A stretch of DNA of 29,912 nt from a candidate division WWE3 bacterium CG22_combo_CG10-13_8_21_14_all_39_12 (GCA_002771355.1 PCSU01000012.1:1-29912), one strand, 5' to 3'. Shown: positions 7,220-14,777, counted from the first letter of the stretch. Notes: generated by a model not told the origin, from the sequence alone. Numbers and translations are program-made.

Positions 7220-7900
7220 ATGAGAATTTTGATAATTGAAGATGACGAACGCATCGCTCAAAACGTTAAAGAGTATCTTGAAGCCTCAGGATTTGTTGTC
7301 GAGGTATCAAACGATGGTGAGGATGGCGAGTTTTTGGCCTTAGAAGAATCGTTTGATGCTATTGTTCTAGATATCAATCTTCCCTTTAAGGATGGATTCG
7401 ATATTATTACGTCACTCAGAGAAAAAGACATAGCCACACCGGTACTCATGTTGACAGCATATAGCGATGTTGAATTTCGAATTAAAGGACTCAATCTTGG
7501 TGCAGACGACTATTTATCAAAACCGTTTTCAATGCAGGAGCTGGTAGCACGAATTCACGCGTTAATTCGTCGCAACTCAAAAGACATGTCACCAACAATA
7601 AAAATACATGATCTTGAAATTGATCCGTTAGCACATACGGTTACAGTCAAAGGCGCGCCAATTAATCTTCCTGCTAAAGAATTCGCCATTTTAGAATTTC
7701 TTGCTCGGAACAGAGGAAACGTGGTAACCAGATCAATGCTTTTGGATCATGTGTGGGGGAGCGAGTTTGAAACGTTATCAAATGTAGTTGATGTGTATAT
7801 AAAAAACCTTCGTACAAAAATTGATGGTGCTGGTCAGAAGAACTTTATCCAAACCATCAGAGGGAAGGGATATGTTATTAAGGCTCCCACAAAAACATAA
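7220..7900 (+). CDS. OmpR/PhoB-family response regulator (CusR/CopR-like)
   Basis: A 226-residue transcription factor. The receiver domain (about 1-115) has the acidic pair D8/D9, phospho-acceptor D51 (IVLDINLP), T79 and K101 (SKPF). The C-terminal winged helix (about 130-222) includes LPAKEFAILEFLARN, the recognition region VDVYIKNLRTKID and the end strand IRGKGYVI. The length is standard. An AGGA ribosome site lies just before the ATG. The partner kinase starts 4 bp downstream. Proteins of this type bind tandem direct repeats of 11-bp period, which is exactly the arrangement found before 869, 4509, 5214 and 9348, so I infer those are its targets. In copper-resistance loci the equivalent protein is CusR or CopR; the stimulus here is inferred. 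Confidence 0.93.
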   Translation: MRILIIEDDERIAQNVKEYLEASGFVVEVSNDGEDGEFLALEESFDAIVLDINLPFKDGFDIITSLREKDIATPVLMLTAYSDVEFRIKGLNLGADDYLSKPFSMQELVARIHALIRRNSKDMSPTIKIHDLEIDPLAHTVTVKGAPINLPAKEFAILEFLARNRGNVVTRSMLLDHVWGSEFETLSNVVDVYIKNLRTKIDGAGQKNFIQTIRGKGYVIKAPTKT

Positions 7901-7904
7901 GACG

Positions 7905-9296
7905 ATGCAAAAATATATTATTGCTATAAAACTATGGATGCGAACGATTAGAGGAAAACTAACGTTATGGTTTGTTGGTTCCGTTATTGTAACGTTTGCT
8001 ATTTTCGTTGCAATTACTTCGTTTGTATTTCTTCAGATTCTAAATTCACAAGTAGATCACCATGTACAAACTGTCCTTGCTGAGGTTCAAACCATATGGC
8101 ATCGAAACTCAACTGAGCGTGAAAAGTTAATTGAGAGTGTGGTCGTGTCACAAGGGATGATAGTTATGGTTATGGCACCTGATGGTGAGATTTTATTTCA
8201 AACGACGAGTCAAAATACAAGTCCACCTACACAACATGAAATACAACGACATGTAATAAAACTCAATGCTGGAGATATAAAAAGCCCACACTTTTTTACC
8301 ATAAATAATACACGGTTTGGTCTCCTAACAACTCCAATTTCGCCAAATCAGGGTGCAATTGGAGTGGGCTTTTCATTAAATGTTCTTGAGGAAACTACCA
8401 AACAATCAATTATTGCAATTACAGGTATTGCATTGTTTTTTATAATCACGCTTGGAATCCTTGGTCAATTTTTGGCTAAAAAGGCGTTAACTCCAACCGT
8501 AACAATAATAAAAACTGCACAAGAAATAACATCATCCCATGATTTACAGGCGCGTATCCCACATCCAGGCACGAGTGATGAATTGGGTACATTGGTGGAT
8601 ATACTCAACAGTATGCTGGCCCGGCTAGAAAAATCTTTTACCACGCAACAACAGTTTTTTGCTGATACAGCCCATACGCTTAAAACTCCCATTACAGTTG
8701 TGCGAACACAACTTGAAGGTCTTTTAACCAACAATACATCATCACGTGTCCAGATAACTAGCACCATACATACTATCGATCAGGTTGATCACACCATTAA
8801 AGATCTACTGTATTTAGCCAAAATATCATCAATTGAACCTTCTAAGTTTGTTGCATTCAATCTTTCAGAACTTCTTAAAGAGGTGTGTGAAATTGCAAGA
8901 TCTTTGGCAAGCGAAAAAAACATTACTGTTGTATTCTCACTTGAAGAGAGTCTTATTATTTTTGGAGACAAGAGACTCTTACTCCGAAGCGTTTTGAATG
9001 TTGTTGAGAACGCAGTAACGTATACTCCCCCAAATGGGACCATAACTATTTCAGCAATAAAGGTTGATGAACACATACAGCTTACAATTAAAGATACCGG
9101 AATTGGCATTCCTCCTCATCAATTGGATAAAATTTACGATCGTTTTTTTAGAGGACAAAACGCACGAGATTTGTATAAGGGAACTGGTTTGGGACTATCT
9201 ATTACCAAAGCCGGCATAGAGGTTCACCACGGAACAATTGTATTGCACTCCAAAGAGAACGAAGGCACGACAGTTGTTATTACCCTGCCATTATAA
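7905..9296 (+). CDS. CusS-like sensor histidine kinase
   Basis: A 463-residue membrane kinase pairing with the upstream regulator. Two membrane helices (about 22-45 and 168-190) enclose an extracytoplasmic sensor of about 120 residues. A HAMP domain follows (about 191-243), then the dimerisation helix with H257 in the sequence DTAHTLKTP. The ATP-binding domain has the N box (N369 in VVENAVTYTP), G1 DTGIGIP (397-403) and G2 GTGLGLSI (426-433). I chose the ATG at 7905, 4 bp after the regulator stop; an in-frame start at 7821 would overlap the regulator by 80 bp. The sensor region has few histidines and methionines, so metal sensing might need one of the neighbouring exported proteins. Confidence 0.92.
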   Translation: MQKYIIAIKLWMRTIRGKLTLWFVGSVIVTFAIFVAITSFVFLQILNSQVDHHVQTVLAEVQTIWHRNSTEREKLIESVVVSQGMIVMVMAPDGEILFQTTSQNTSPPTQHEIQRHVIKLNAGDIKSPHFFTINNTRFGLLTTPISPNQGAIGVGFSLNVLEETTKQSIIAITGIALFFIITLGILGQFLAKKALTPTVTIIKTAQEITSSHDLQARIPHPGTSDELGTLVDILNSMLARLEKSFTTQQQFFADTAHTLKTPITVVRTQLEGLLTNNTSSRVQITSTIHTIDQVDHTIKDLLYLAKISSIEPSKFVAFNLSELLKEVCEIARSLASEKNITVVFSLEESLIIFGDKRLLLRSVLNVVENAVTYTPPNGTITISAIKVDEHIQLTIKDTGIGIPPHQLDKIYDRFFRGQNARDLYKGTGLGLSITKAGIEVHHGTIVLHSKENEGTTVVITLPL

Positions 9297-9305
9297 TCCC
9301 ATACA

Positions 9306-9339
9306 CTTCATCTTTACTTCATCTCAACTATCGTACTAT
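9306..9339 (+). promoter_or_regulatory. Operator/promoter 4 (7-4-7 direct repeat plus -10)
   Basis: CTTCATC (9306-9312), TTTA, CTTCATC (9317-9323), then TACTAT (9334-9339), again 17 bp from the start of box 2. The ATG at 9348 lies 14 bp from the first base of the -10, two bases further than in the other three copies, leaving a leader of at most two nucleotides. The box sequence is identical to operator 1. Confidence 0.8.
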
Positions 9340-9347
9340 GGTGCAGA

Positions 9348-10169
9348 ATGATAGATCTATGTATCCATCGAGTGAAACAGCTTAGTCTACAAGTAAACGT
9401 GTGGAAATTGGTAAGTATCTCTCTTGCTATACTAATCGTTCTCACTCAATATGGACTGGTGACGATCAGTCACAAAGACACCTCTCTTGGAAATGTAGGC
9501 TCTAACAGTAGCGAGGTTTCTTCATTAACTGTATTTGCACAAGAGATATATCCAGAGTTTACCTGTCCGTGCTGTGATACACCGTTACACAAGGAAGATC
9601 CTTGTTGTGGCGCCATGTCTGCTATGGTTGATTTTATTGACTCTAAAGCTATAGAAGGGTTATCAGAGGAAGAAATAATGATTGCAACCATGAAGGAGTT
9701 TGGCATGGATCGGTTAACAGACGAGTCCAGACAGGATGAGATAAGACAACTACTGGCTAGTCAAGCTCCTGAAGATGCATCAACTATATTAATTGATGTG
9801 GATTCGCAAGATCTGGGACAAGTTATTGCTGGAAGTGGAGTTATTTCAACAGACTTTACTATCACAAATTCTGGCAAATCGGACCTTGAAATTAATAAGA
9901 TAGATTCTTCATGTGGATGTACATCAGCTGCCATAGAGTACCAAGGACAAGAAGGGCCAAAGTTTGGTATGGCTGGACATGGATTTGATAACCCAACAGA
10001 TTGGACAGTTTCAGTTGCGCCAGGAGACACCGCAACATTACGGGTGTATTACGATCCTTCTACACATCCCGATTTAGTTGGTGCCGTAACGCGTACTATT
10101 ACGGTATACTCGAATGACCCTGTTGAATTTGCTAAAAAGGTAACTATAACGTTGGAGCAGGTTGAATAA
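9348..10169 (+). CDS. CcmH-like Cys domain fused to DUF1573
   Basis: A 273-residue exported protein. An N-terminal membrane helix (about 19-40) precedes a Cys-rich segment (about 68-122) starting FTCPCCDTPL and DPCCGAM (C73, C75, C76, C86, C87). This segment, with its following helices (SEEEIMIATMKEFG), resembles the CcmH/NrfF thiol-redox fold used in cytochrome c maturation, with extra cysteines. The C-terminal half (about 145-272) is a DUF1573 Ig-like domain with SSCGCTSA (C189, C191) and YDPSTHP. I know of no characterised protein with this fusion. It shares a unit with the rhodanese-DUF1573 gene 3 bp after its stop, and its promoter carries operator 4. Likely role: thiol or copper exchange outside the membrane; the CcmH assignment is by pattern only. 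Confidence 0.78.
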   Translation: MIDLCIHRVKQLSLQVNVWKLVSISLAILIVLTQYGLVTISHKDTSLGNVGSNSSEVSSLTVFAQEIYPEFTCPCCDTPLHKEDPCCGAMSAMVDFIDSKAIEGLSEEEIMIATMKEFGMDRLTDESRQDEIRQLLASQAPEDASTILIDVDSQDLGQVIAGSGVISTDFTITNSGKSDLEINKIDSSCGCTSAAIEYQGQEGPKFGMAGHGFDNPTDWTVSVAPGDTATLRVYYDPSTHPDLVGAVTRTITVYSNDPVEFAKKVTITLEQVE

Positions 10170-10172
10170 AAC

Positions 10173-10922
10173 ATGAAACAACAAATACTCATAACATTTG
10201 GTGTAGTGGCGTTTATTGCGATTGTATTGTGGCAGTATAAACCAGCACCGATCACAACAAGTGAATCTTTAGTGGTTGATTCCACGTACCAAAACCTTTC
10301 AGCTTTGGAGTTTGACCAACAAATAACGGACGATGTTTTTTTACTTGACGTTCATATCCCAGAACAAACGCATATAATTGGCACCGATGCATTTATTTCA
10401 TTTGATAAAATCGAAGAAAACGCTGATCGGCTACCGGAAGATAAAAATGTAAAAATCCTTGTTTATTGTAGAAGTGGAAACATGAGTGAGATTGCATCAG
10501 AAACACTACTAAGTCTTGGTTATACCAATGTAAATAATTTAATTGGCGGTAAAAATGCATACGATCAATACCTTTTAGAAATTCAAAAACAAGGTGAATT
10601 AACAATCACTCCTGATAATCAGGATTTGGGAACAGTGATTTATGGCGATGTGCCTGAGGCAAAATTTACTATTGAAAACGGTACAAATAGGGTAGTGAAT
10701 CTTACGCGCGTATCAACCTCGTGTGGCTGTACCAAGGCCTTTCCTGCAAAAGAAGAGCTTAATCCCGGGGAGTCAATCACTATGAAAGTAACGTTTGATC
10801 CAGCTGTTCATGGTGACGCAACGGACGTAGGAGTACTTACTCGTACTATTTATGTAGAAACTGATCACCCTGACTTTGAAAAGTTTGAAAATACTATTAC
10901 GGCAAACGTAATACGGCAATAA
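10173..10922 (+). CDS. Exported rhodanese-DUF1573 fusion protein
   Basis: A 249-residue protein with an N-terminal membrane anchor (about 5-20), a rhodanese-like domain (about 36-140) and a C-terminal DUF1573 domain (about 142-248). The rhodanese loop is VYCRSGNMS with catalytic C99, so a persulfide-carrying enzyme is likely; the usual Asp-containing segment reads FLLDVHIPEQ. The DUF1573 domain carries TSCGCTKAF (C184, C186) and FDPAVHG. The ATG lies 3 bp after the CcmH-DUF1573 stop, so the two genes are coupled. The pairing suggests sulfur or thiol transfer from the rhodanese cysteine to the C-G-C site of the attached domain or of its sister proteins. That reaction is inference; no other gene follows on this strand before the tRNA. 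Confidence 0.85.
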   Translation: MKQQILITFGVVAFIAIVLWQYKPAPITTSESLVVDSTYQNLSALEFDQQITDDVFLLDVHIPEQTHIIGTDAFISFDKIEENADRLPEDKNVKILVYCRSGNMSEIASETLLSLGYTNVNNLIGGKNAYDQYLLEIQKQGELTITPDNQDLGTVIYGDVPEAKFTIENGTNRVVNLTRVSTSCGCTKAFPAKEELNPGESITMKVTFDPAVHGDATDVGVLTRTIYVETDHPDFEKFENTITANVIRQ

Positions 10923-11070
10923 CTCCTCGAAGGCGTCACCCAGAGTTACCTTAACTGATGTGAAAGAAAATAGCGGTGTGTTTTATATGACCCCAAAATG
11001 ACTCCTGGTAAGCATGTGCTGATACTACGTGTAGTTTTGGTTACAAAACTACGAGTTTGCTACGCAAACT
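10923..11070. other. Intergenic region with two hairpins
   Basis: No gene is visible between the rhodanese-DUF1573 gene and the tRNA. Two perfect hairpins sit at its end: GTAGTTTTG/CAAAACTAC (11031-11052, 4-nt loop) and AGTTTGC/GCAAACT (11054-11070, 3-nt loop). The second is directly adjacent to the tRNA 3' end. They may end transcription of the tRNA on the - strand and of the metal operon on the + strand, although neither is followed by a strong T-tract. Confidence 0.45.
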
Positions 11071-11146
11071 TGGTACCGCCAACGGGAGTCGAACCCGTGT
11101 TTCTGGAATGAGAATCCAGGGTCCTAGACCACTAGACGATGGCGGC
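11071..11146 (-). tRNA. tRNA-Glu (anticodon CTC)
   Basis: On the - strand a full cloverleaf folds: acceptor GCCGCCA with TGGCGGT, D-arm GTCTAGTGGTCTAGGAC, anticodon stem CTGGA/TCCAG around the loop TTCTCAT (anticodon CTC, reading GAG), T-stem ACGGG/CCCGT with loop TTCGACT, and a genome-encoded CCA. The first acceptor pair is G1-U72, a wobble where most bacterial tRNA-Glu have G-C. Confidence 0.95.
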
Positions 11147-11155
11147 GTAAGAGCA

Positions 11156-11184
11156 ATTATAACGTATAACACCACAATTCCCAA
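11156..11184 (-). promoter_or_regulatory. Promoter of tRNA-Glu
   Basis: On the - strand a -35 TTGGGA (11179-11184) and a perfect -10 TATAAT (11156-11161) are separated by 17 bp. Transcription would start about 3 bases before the mature tRNA 5' end at 11146, so little 5' processing would be needed. Confidence 0.65.
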
Positions 11185-11192
11185 AAGGGTTC

Positions 11193-11402
11193 TTAAAGGT
11201 CTTTTTCTGTAGCACGACGGTATTCATTAAGTTGCTTGTTGTATAAGTATATACGTCTGCAGTCACACGTCACAATTTCAATATTTGGTTTTGTACTGTG
11301 GGGTATTCGATGTGCTGTTGAGAGTGATTTAGTACATCCAACGCAATGACCACGTTTAAATAACTCCGTTTGTAACCTGTTTTTTATGGGTCTCCAAATC
11401 AT
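11193..11402 (-). CDS. Small zinc-ribbon-like protein
   Basis: A 69-residue basic protein with four cysteines in two knuckles, C20-x-x-C23 (GHCVGCTK) and C46-x-C48 (VTCDCRR), spaced like a small zinc ribbon. No membrane segment is seen. Its ATG overlaps the TGA of the upstream membrane-protein gene (ATGA at 11399-11402), so translation is probably coupled; this, with the cysteine spacing, is the main support that the gene is real. It is last in the - strand unit that begins with the CAP-domain gene. It may bind nucleic acid or a protein partner; function unknown. Confidence 0.6.
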   Translation of the reverse strand: MIWRPIKNRLQTELFKRGHCVGCTKSLSTAHRIPHSTKPNIEIVTCDCRRIYLYNKQLNEYRRATEKDL

Positions 11403-12487
11403 AGAGAGTATTTTTTGATGACATAGCGTTTTGCTTCGACGTTAAACGTATGTATCTCAATAAGATTTCCCTTTTGTAAGATAGATATAATGATCCATGC
11501 AAACCCAATGGCAAGCATATTGATTAGATAGCCAAGGGCTGTTAAAACTGAAAAGGATGACAATGCTACTACATAGGGGGCAAGATCCTTATAGTCATTT
11601 AATAATACGTTCACTTGTTCAGAAACTGAATCTAATAATTTATTCTCAAGATCGTTTTTTATCTCTTGTATTGTTTGTTGAGAGGATTGGTTTTTGGAGG
11701 TTGTATCATTTATTGATTGTGAAATTTGGTTTGTAATATTTTTTATTTGGTCGTCAGACAATCCAAACTTTTTCATTGCCTCATGTACTAGGGGAGAAAC
11801 AACACCTTGGGTTAATAGGACTTTGTCTTCATATGGAACAGTGGTTAGCGTTGGGATTTGGCTTTCTAAGTCAGAAATTGTTTGTCGTTGAAAGGTATCG
11901 ACAAATCCTTCTATTTGAGATTGTATGATGGGGCTACTTAAGGTAAACGCTTGTGTCATTAATGATTGCGGGATCGTTAAATTAGTTTCATTGATTGTTG
12001 CCGTTGTTGAAACAAATATGTAACCAGAAAAAAGAATAGAAAGAAGTGTTGAGAGTAGGGCAATATGTCTACCAAATATGTGAACAAGCGGCTGGGTAAT
12101 GTGAATTTTTATATCTCTGTGTATGATGACATCAAAAAATATAAGTATGATTGCAATAAGCAATGTTGCAATGATTATAAGTGGGATGGGTGTTTTTGTT
12201 GCTATGAGGGGGATAACAATGCTTGAATAAAGAATTGTTCTTACCCACCAGGGGTTCATGATAAGCGACACAACAACAATAAGGGATAAAACAACAATAT
12301 AACTTATAAGAAGAGGAATTCCATATCTAAAAAGTGTATTGGGGTTAGCAAATGTCTTGAATGGGTCTGAGAATAATTCATTTGAACTTGACCATAAAAA
12401 CCAGCTAGTACTAATAATTAAGATTGCTAATAAGGCAGTTAAAATATATAAGTTTCGGTTAGGAGTTGCTTTCTTTTCGGTAGGCAT
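11399..12487 (-). CDS. Multi-pass membrane protein, unknown function
   Basis: A 362-residue protein, counting from the ATG at 12487. About five hydrophobic segments in the N-terminal half (near 13-31, 55-77, 82-95, 101-121 and 142-160) are followed by a long hydrophilic region of about 150 residues rich in Gln, Ser and Asn with predicted helices (SDDQIKNITNQISQSIND, then EIKNDLENKLLDSV), and a last membrane segment (about 310-335). The hydrophilic loop probably lies outside the cell. I recognise no family. An in-frame start at 12529 would overlap the upstream gene by 28 bp and adds a polar segment, so I prefer 12487, which leaves a 14-bp gap. It is third in the CAP-protein unit. Confidence 0.7.
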   Translation of the reverse strand: MPTEKKATPNRNLYILTALLAILIISTSWFLWSSSNELFSDPFKTFANPNTLFRYGIPLLISYIVVLSLIVVVSLIMNPWWVRTILYSSIVIPLIATKTPIPLIIIATLLIAIILIFFDVIIHRDIKIHITQPLVHIFGRHIALLSTLLSILFSGYIFVSTTATINETNLTIPQSLMTQAFTLSSPIIQSQIEGFVDTFQRQTISDLESQIPTLTTVPYEDKVLLTQGVVSPLVHEAMKKFGLSDDQIKNITNQISQSINDTTSKNQSSQQTIQEIKNDLENKLLDSVSEQVNVLLNDYKDLAPYVVALSSFSVLTALGYLINMLAIGFAWIIISILQKGNLIEIHTFNVEAKRYVIKKYSL

Positions 12488-12501
12488 GTAGTACGTGTGT
12501 T

Positions 12502-12756
12502 TTACGAGGCAAGCGTGATCAAAAGCCAAAACAATAATCCAGCCAGAGCAATATATTCAAGGAGGGTTGATTTTGTTAGACTATGGTCTTCCCAGTGGTG
12601 CCACATGGCCCAAATAAAGTAGACAATAATTGCGACCCCTACGAAAAAGAATTTTTGAAACGATGGTATTGGAGTAGAGATTGAGGTTACAGTTATTGCA
12701 AATAAAAGGAGTATTAAAAAATATTGAAAAATATGGTGTCTAACGTAATGTAACAT
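12502..12756 (-). CDS. Small three-helix membrane protein
   Basis: An 84-residue hydrophobic protein with three likely membrane segments (about 8-26, 34-52 and 66-83). The polar stretch WHHWEDHSLTKS sits between the second and third. It starts 9 bp after the CAP-domain gene and ends 14 bp before the chosen start of the next one, so it is part of the same unit. AAGAAGAG just before the ATG could be a weak ribosome site. No family recognised. Confidence 0.6.
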   Translation of the reverse strand: MLHYVRHHIFQYFLILLLFAITVTSISTPIPSFQKFFFVGVAIIVYFIWAMWHHWEDHSLTKSTLLEYIALAGLLFWLLITLAS

Positions 12757-12765
12757 GGGCTCTTC

Positions 12766-13887
12766 TTATAATATCATCCCACCAGCCCCATACCAAATCC
12801 CAATAAAGGCGATAATTAAAATTCCAACATGAACGATGCGGTGTGCATTAACTCTTTTTAATCCTTTACGTTTAAATATAATCTCGTCTGAAGCATAAAG
12901 ACCAATAAGAGTACCAACAATAAGCATAGTAAACAGGCGACTTATACTAAAACTTTGTATTGAAGTAAGAGCCTTAAGGTTTGCAGTCAGAAATTGTGAT
13001 ACAGGGGGATTTGTAGTATGGCTTCCAAGAGGCCCAAGTACTGTTCCATTCGAGTTATCTGTGTTAAATGCAAGCTCTACCGTTTTTGAGGTTGGTGTTG
13101 GAGAGTTTTCAATCGTAGGTGTAGGTTCTGCTTCAACTGTAGGAGTAGGGAGTTCTGTTGGTTTTATTTGTGTTTGTGTTGGAACTGCTGAAGGTGTAAG
13201 TGTAATGCCAGCTGAGGTTGGTGTAGGCGGGATTTGTGTTGCAGTTGGTAAGATAATAGCGGTAGGTTCGTCTTTTGGTAAAGACGTCGGTGTTGGTTGT
13301 GTTGTTTCAACTGCTAGTTGTTGCGTCGCTGGGGGTGTTCCAAATAACTGGACCACTAGTGTTGTTTCCTGCCCATCAAGGACTCCATTTACAACAGCCA
13401 TTCCAATTTCTGTGAATGAAGAGTACAAAATGTTTTCACTGTGACTTGGTGATGCCATCCAAGCAGACACAACTCCTGAGGAGGTATCAAAGTCTCGAGC
13501 AAGGTTTTCGCCTGCTGTTGAGTAGTCGTATCCTACAACGCTAAACCAGTGCCAAGGTTCTATTCCAGAAGGTGAAACATGCGCCCAGTAGTTTTCTTCG
13601 AACATATTAAGTGCTTTGAGTCGTGCTGCCTGGTCTAGGGTAGGGTTATGAATCAGTGTATTAAGATTTTGTTTGGATCTTTCAGTATTGGTAAGGCTAA
13701 TTAACTGATCTTGATAAATGCTTGTTGCAAAGCCAAGTATTTGTGGGTTTGTGGAAAAAAAGACATTTAAACTTGTTTGTACCGTTAATAACGTAACAAG
13801 TACTGCAATAATCCCTGGATGGCGGGTTATATGTGGTCTATGGTTGTTTTTCGCCCGTGGTAGAAGCAATTGTAGCAGTTTTTCCAT
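12766..13887 (-). CDS. CAP/SCP-domain surface protein with Pro/Thr-rich stalk
   Basis: A 373-residue protein. After an N-terminal membrane segment (about 24-44) comes a CAP (SCP/PR-1-like) domain at about 64-183 with the usual signatures: TNTERSKQNL, YWAHVSPSG (H103), AGENLARDF (E127) and SPSHSENI (H149). CAP domains are exported and in bacteria are often linked to cell-wall or envelope functions. A long linker of repeated Pro-Thr units (about 185-270, for example PTPTVEAEPTP) follows, then two C-terminal hydrophobic segments (about 310-330 and 350-370), so the CAP domain is probably held away from the membrane. It begins the - strand unit 13887-11193 and has its own strong promoter. Confidence 0.88.
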   Translation of the reverse strand: MEKLLQLLLPRAKNNHRPHITRHPGIIAVLVTLLTVQTSLNVFFSTNPQILGFATSIYQDQLISLTNTERSKQNLNTLIHNPTLDQAARLKALNMFEENYWAHVSPSGIEPWHWFSVVGYDYSTAGENLARDFDTSSGVVSAWMASPSHSENILYSSFTEIGMAVVNGVLDGQETTLVVQLFGTPPATQQLAVETTQPTPTSLPKDEPTAIILPTATQIPPTPTSAGITLTPSAVPTQTQIKPTELPTPTVEAEPTPTIENSPTPTSKTVELAFNTDNSNGTVLGPLGSHTTNPPVSQFLTANLKALTSIQSFSISRLFTMLIVGTLIGLYASDEIIFKRKGLKRVNAHRIVHVGILIIAFIGIWYGAGGMIL

Positions 13888-13898
13888 AATATTAGTGT

Positions 13899-13927
13899 AT
13901 TATCTCACATGTTTTACTATAGGTCAA
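13899..13927 (-). promoter_or_regulatory. Promoter of the CAP-protein unit
   Basis: On the - strand, TTGACC (13922-13927) and GATAAT (13899-13904) are spaced by 17 bp, and TGA directly before the hexamer makes it an extended -10. The ATG at 13887 is 17 bp from the first base of the -10, so the leader would be only about five nucleotides and lacks a ribosome site. Confidence 0.7.
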
Positions 13928-13928
13928 G

Positions 13929-14777
13929 TTAACCAAATACGGTAAAGAGGTCAATTTGCCAGCTTTCAGGAAGGGTAGCGTTAAGGTATCCAAAAACAAT
14001 CCAAGCAATAGAAAGAAGAACAAGACCTAAGATTGCATCAGTAATGGTTTCACGGCCACTTTGGAGTTTGCCTGGGTCACCTTGAGAGAATATAAGTTGT
14101 TGAGCACCAATGGCAAATCGAACCATGGCAAGGACAGAGGCAATAATCAATGCCCAGTTCATACCCCATCCAAGAGTTGTAGCAAAATCTAAACAGGCAT
14201 CAAAAATTGAAATAAAGGTAGTATCAGGTGGACATTGAACTGCTAGTACAGAATCAGTAAGCCCGCTAAAAAGGGCTTTTGGTGTTGGGGTAAGACTTGT
14301 CGGGGTAGGTACGTAGTTAGCCAAATTATTACACGCTGGTTGATTATCACAACATCCATAAAATTGACCTGTGAAGGGGGGGAGAGCCAAGGGTGAAAAA
14401 TAGCATTTAAAGGTTGGGTTGGGGGCTGCACAGATTGTTGGATCATCGGTTTGTATACAGTTGAGTCCTGGGATAGGTGTTGGTACAGGGGTACTTGTTG
14501 GGAATGGTGTTGGTGTAGAGAGCAGTGCGGTTTTTATGCAGGGATGAATGACTGTGGCATCACAGTTAGTTATTGGTAAGTCTTGACAACTGGTATTATC
14601 AGCGAACTTAGCTGTTTCGTCTGCAGCACAAGTTGTTGGGATTTGAGTTTCACAGGGAAATATACCACCAAGCGATGGTTTACACCTGAAATCGCCGGCG
14701 TGGACGGTGGTTTGATTACCAATGAGAATGAATAGAGAAAGTACCCCAATACCTATTGATAGATATGCTTTACCCAT
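13929..14777 (-). CDS. Secreted Pro/Thr-rich protein with VirB2/TrbC-like C-terminus
   Basis: A 282-residue protein, counting from the ATG at 14777. It has a signal peptide (about 4-26), a Cys-rich region, Pro/Thr-rich stretches (PTPFPTSTPVPTPIPG), a second Cys cluster (YGCCDNQPACNN), and a C-terminal part with two hydrophobic helices separated by a short polar loop (ALIIASVLAMVRFAIG, then ILGLVLLSIAWIVFG). Paired helices of this type resemble the VirB2/TrbC pilin family of type IV secretion systems, often present as stand-alone genes in CPR genomes; the assignment is by topology only. The upstream in-frame TTG at 14792 is less likely, because 14777 lies 12 bp from a TATAAA -10. Confidence 0.7.
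   Translation of the reverse strand: MGKAYLSIGIGVLSLFILIGNQTTVHAGDFRCKPSLGGIFPCETQIPTTCAADETAKFADNTSCQDLPITNCDATVIHPCIKTALLSTPTPFPTSTPVPTPIPGLNCIQTDDPTICAAPNPTFKCYFSPLALPPFTGQFYGCCDNQPACNNLANYVPTPTSLTPTPKALFSGLTDSVLAVQCPPDTTFISIFDACLDFATTLGWGMNWALIIASVLAMVRFAIGAQQLIFSQGDPGKLQSGRETITDAILGLVLLSIAWIVFGYLNATLPESWQIDLFTVFG

Noticed and set aside
10923..11146. Island insertion at the tRNA-Glu 3' end
   Set aside because: No repeat of the tRNA 3' end was found at the other side of the metal island, and no integrase is present.
11399..11402. UGA recoded as glycine, as in some CPR lineages
   Set aside because: TGA works as a normal stop here in a tight ATGA overlap, and the proteins show no need for in-frame TGA read-through.
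13040..13330. Repetitive sequence on the + strand, possible tandem repeat or CRISPR-like array
   Set aside because: It is the codons of the Pro/Thr-rich linker of the CAP protein on the - strand; no regular spacer-repeat structure is present. No CRISPR array was seen anywhere in the window.
13061..13444. 127-codon Val/Gly-rich frame on the + strand
   Set aside because: It is the antisense shadow of the Pro/Thr-rich part of the CAP protein.
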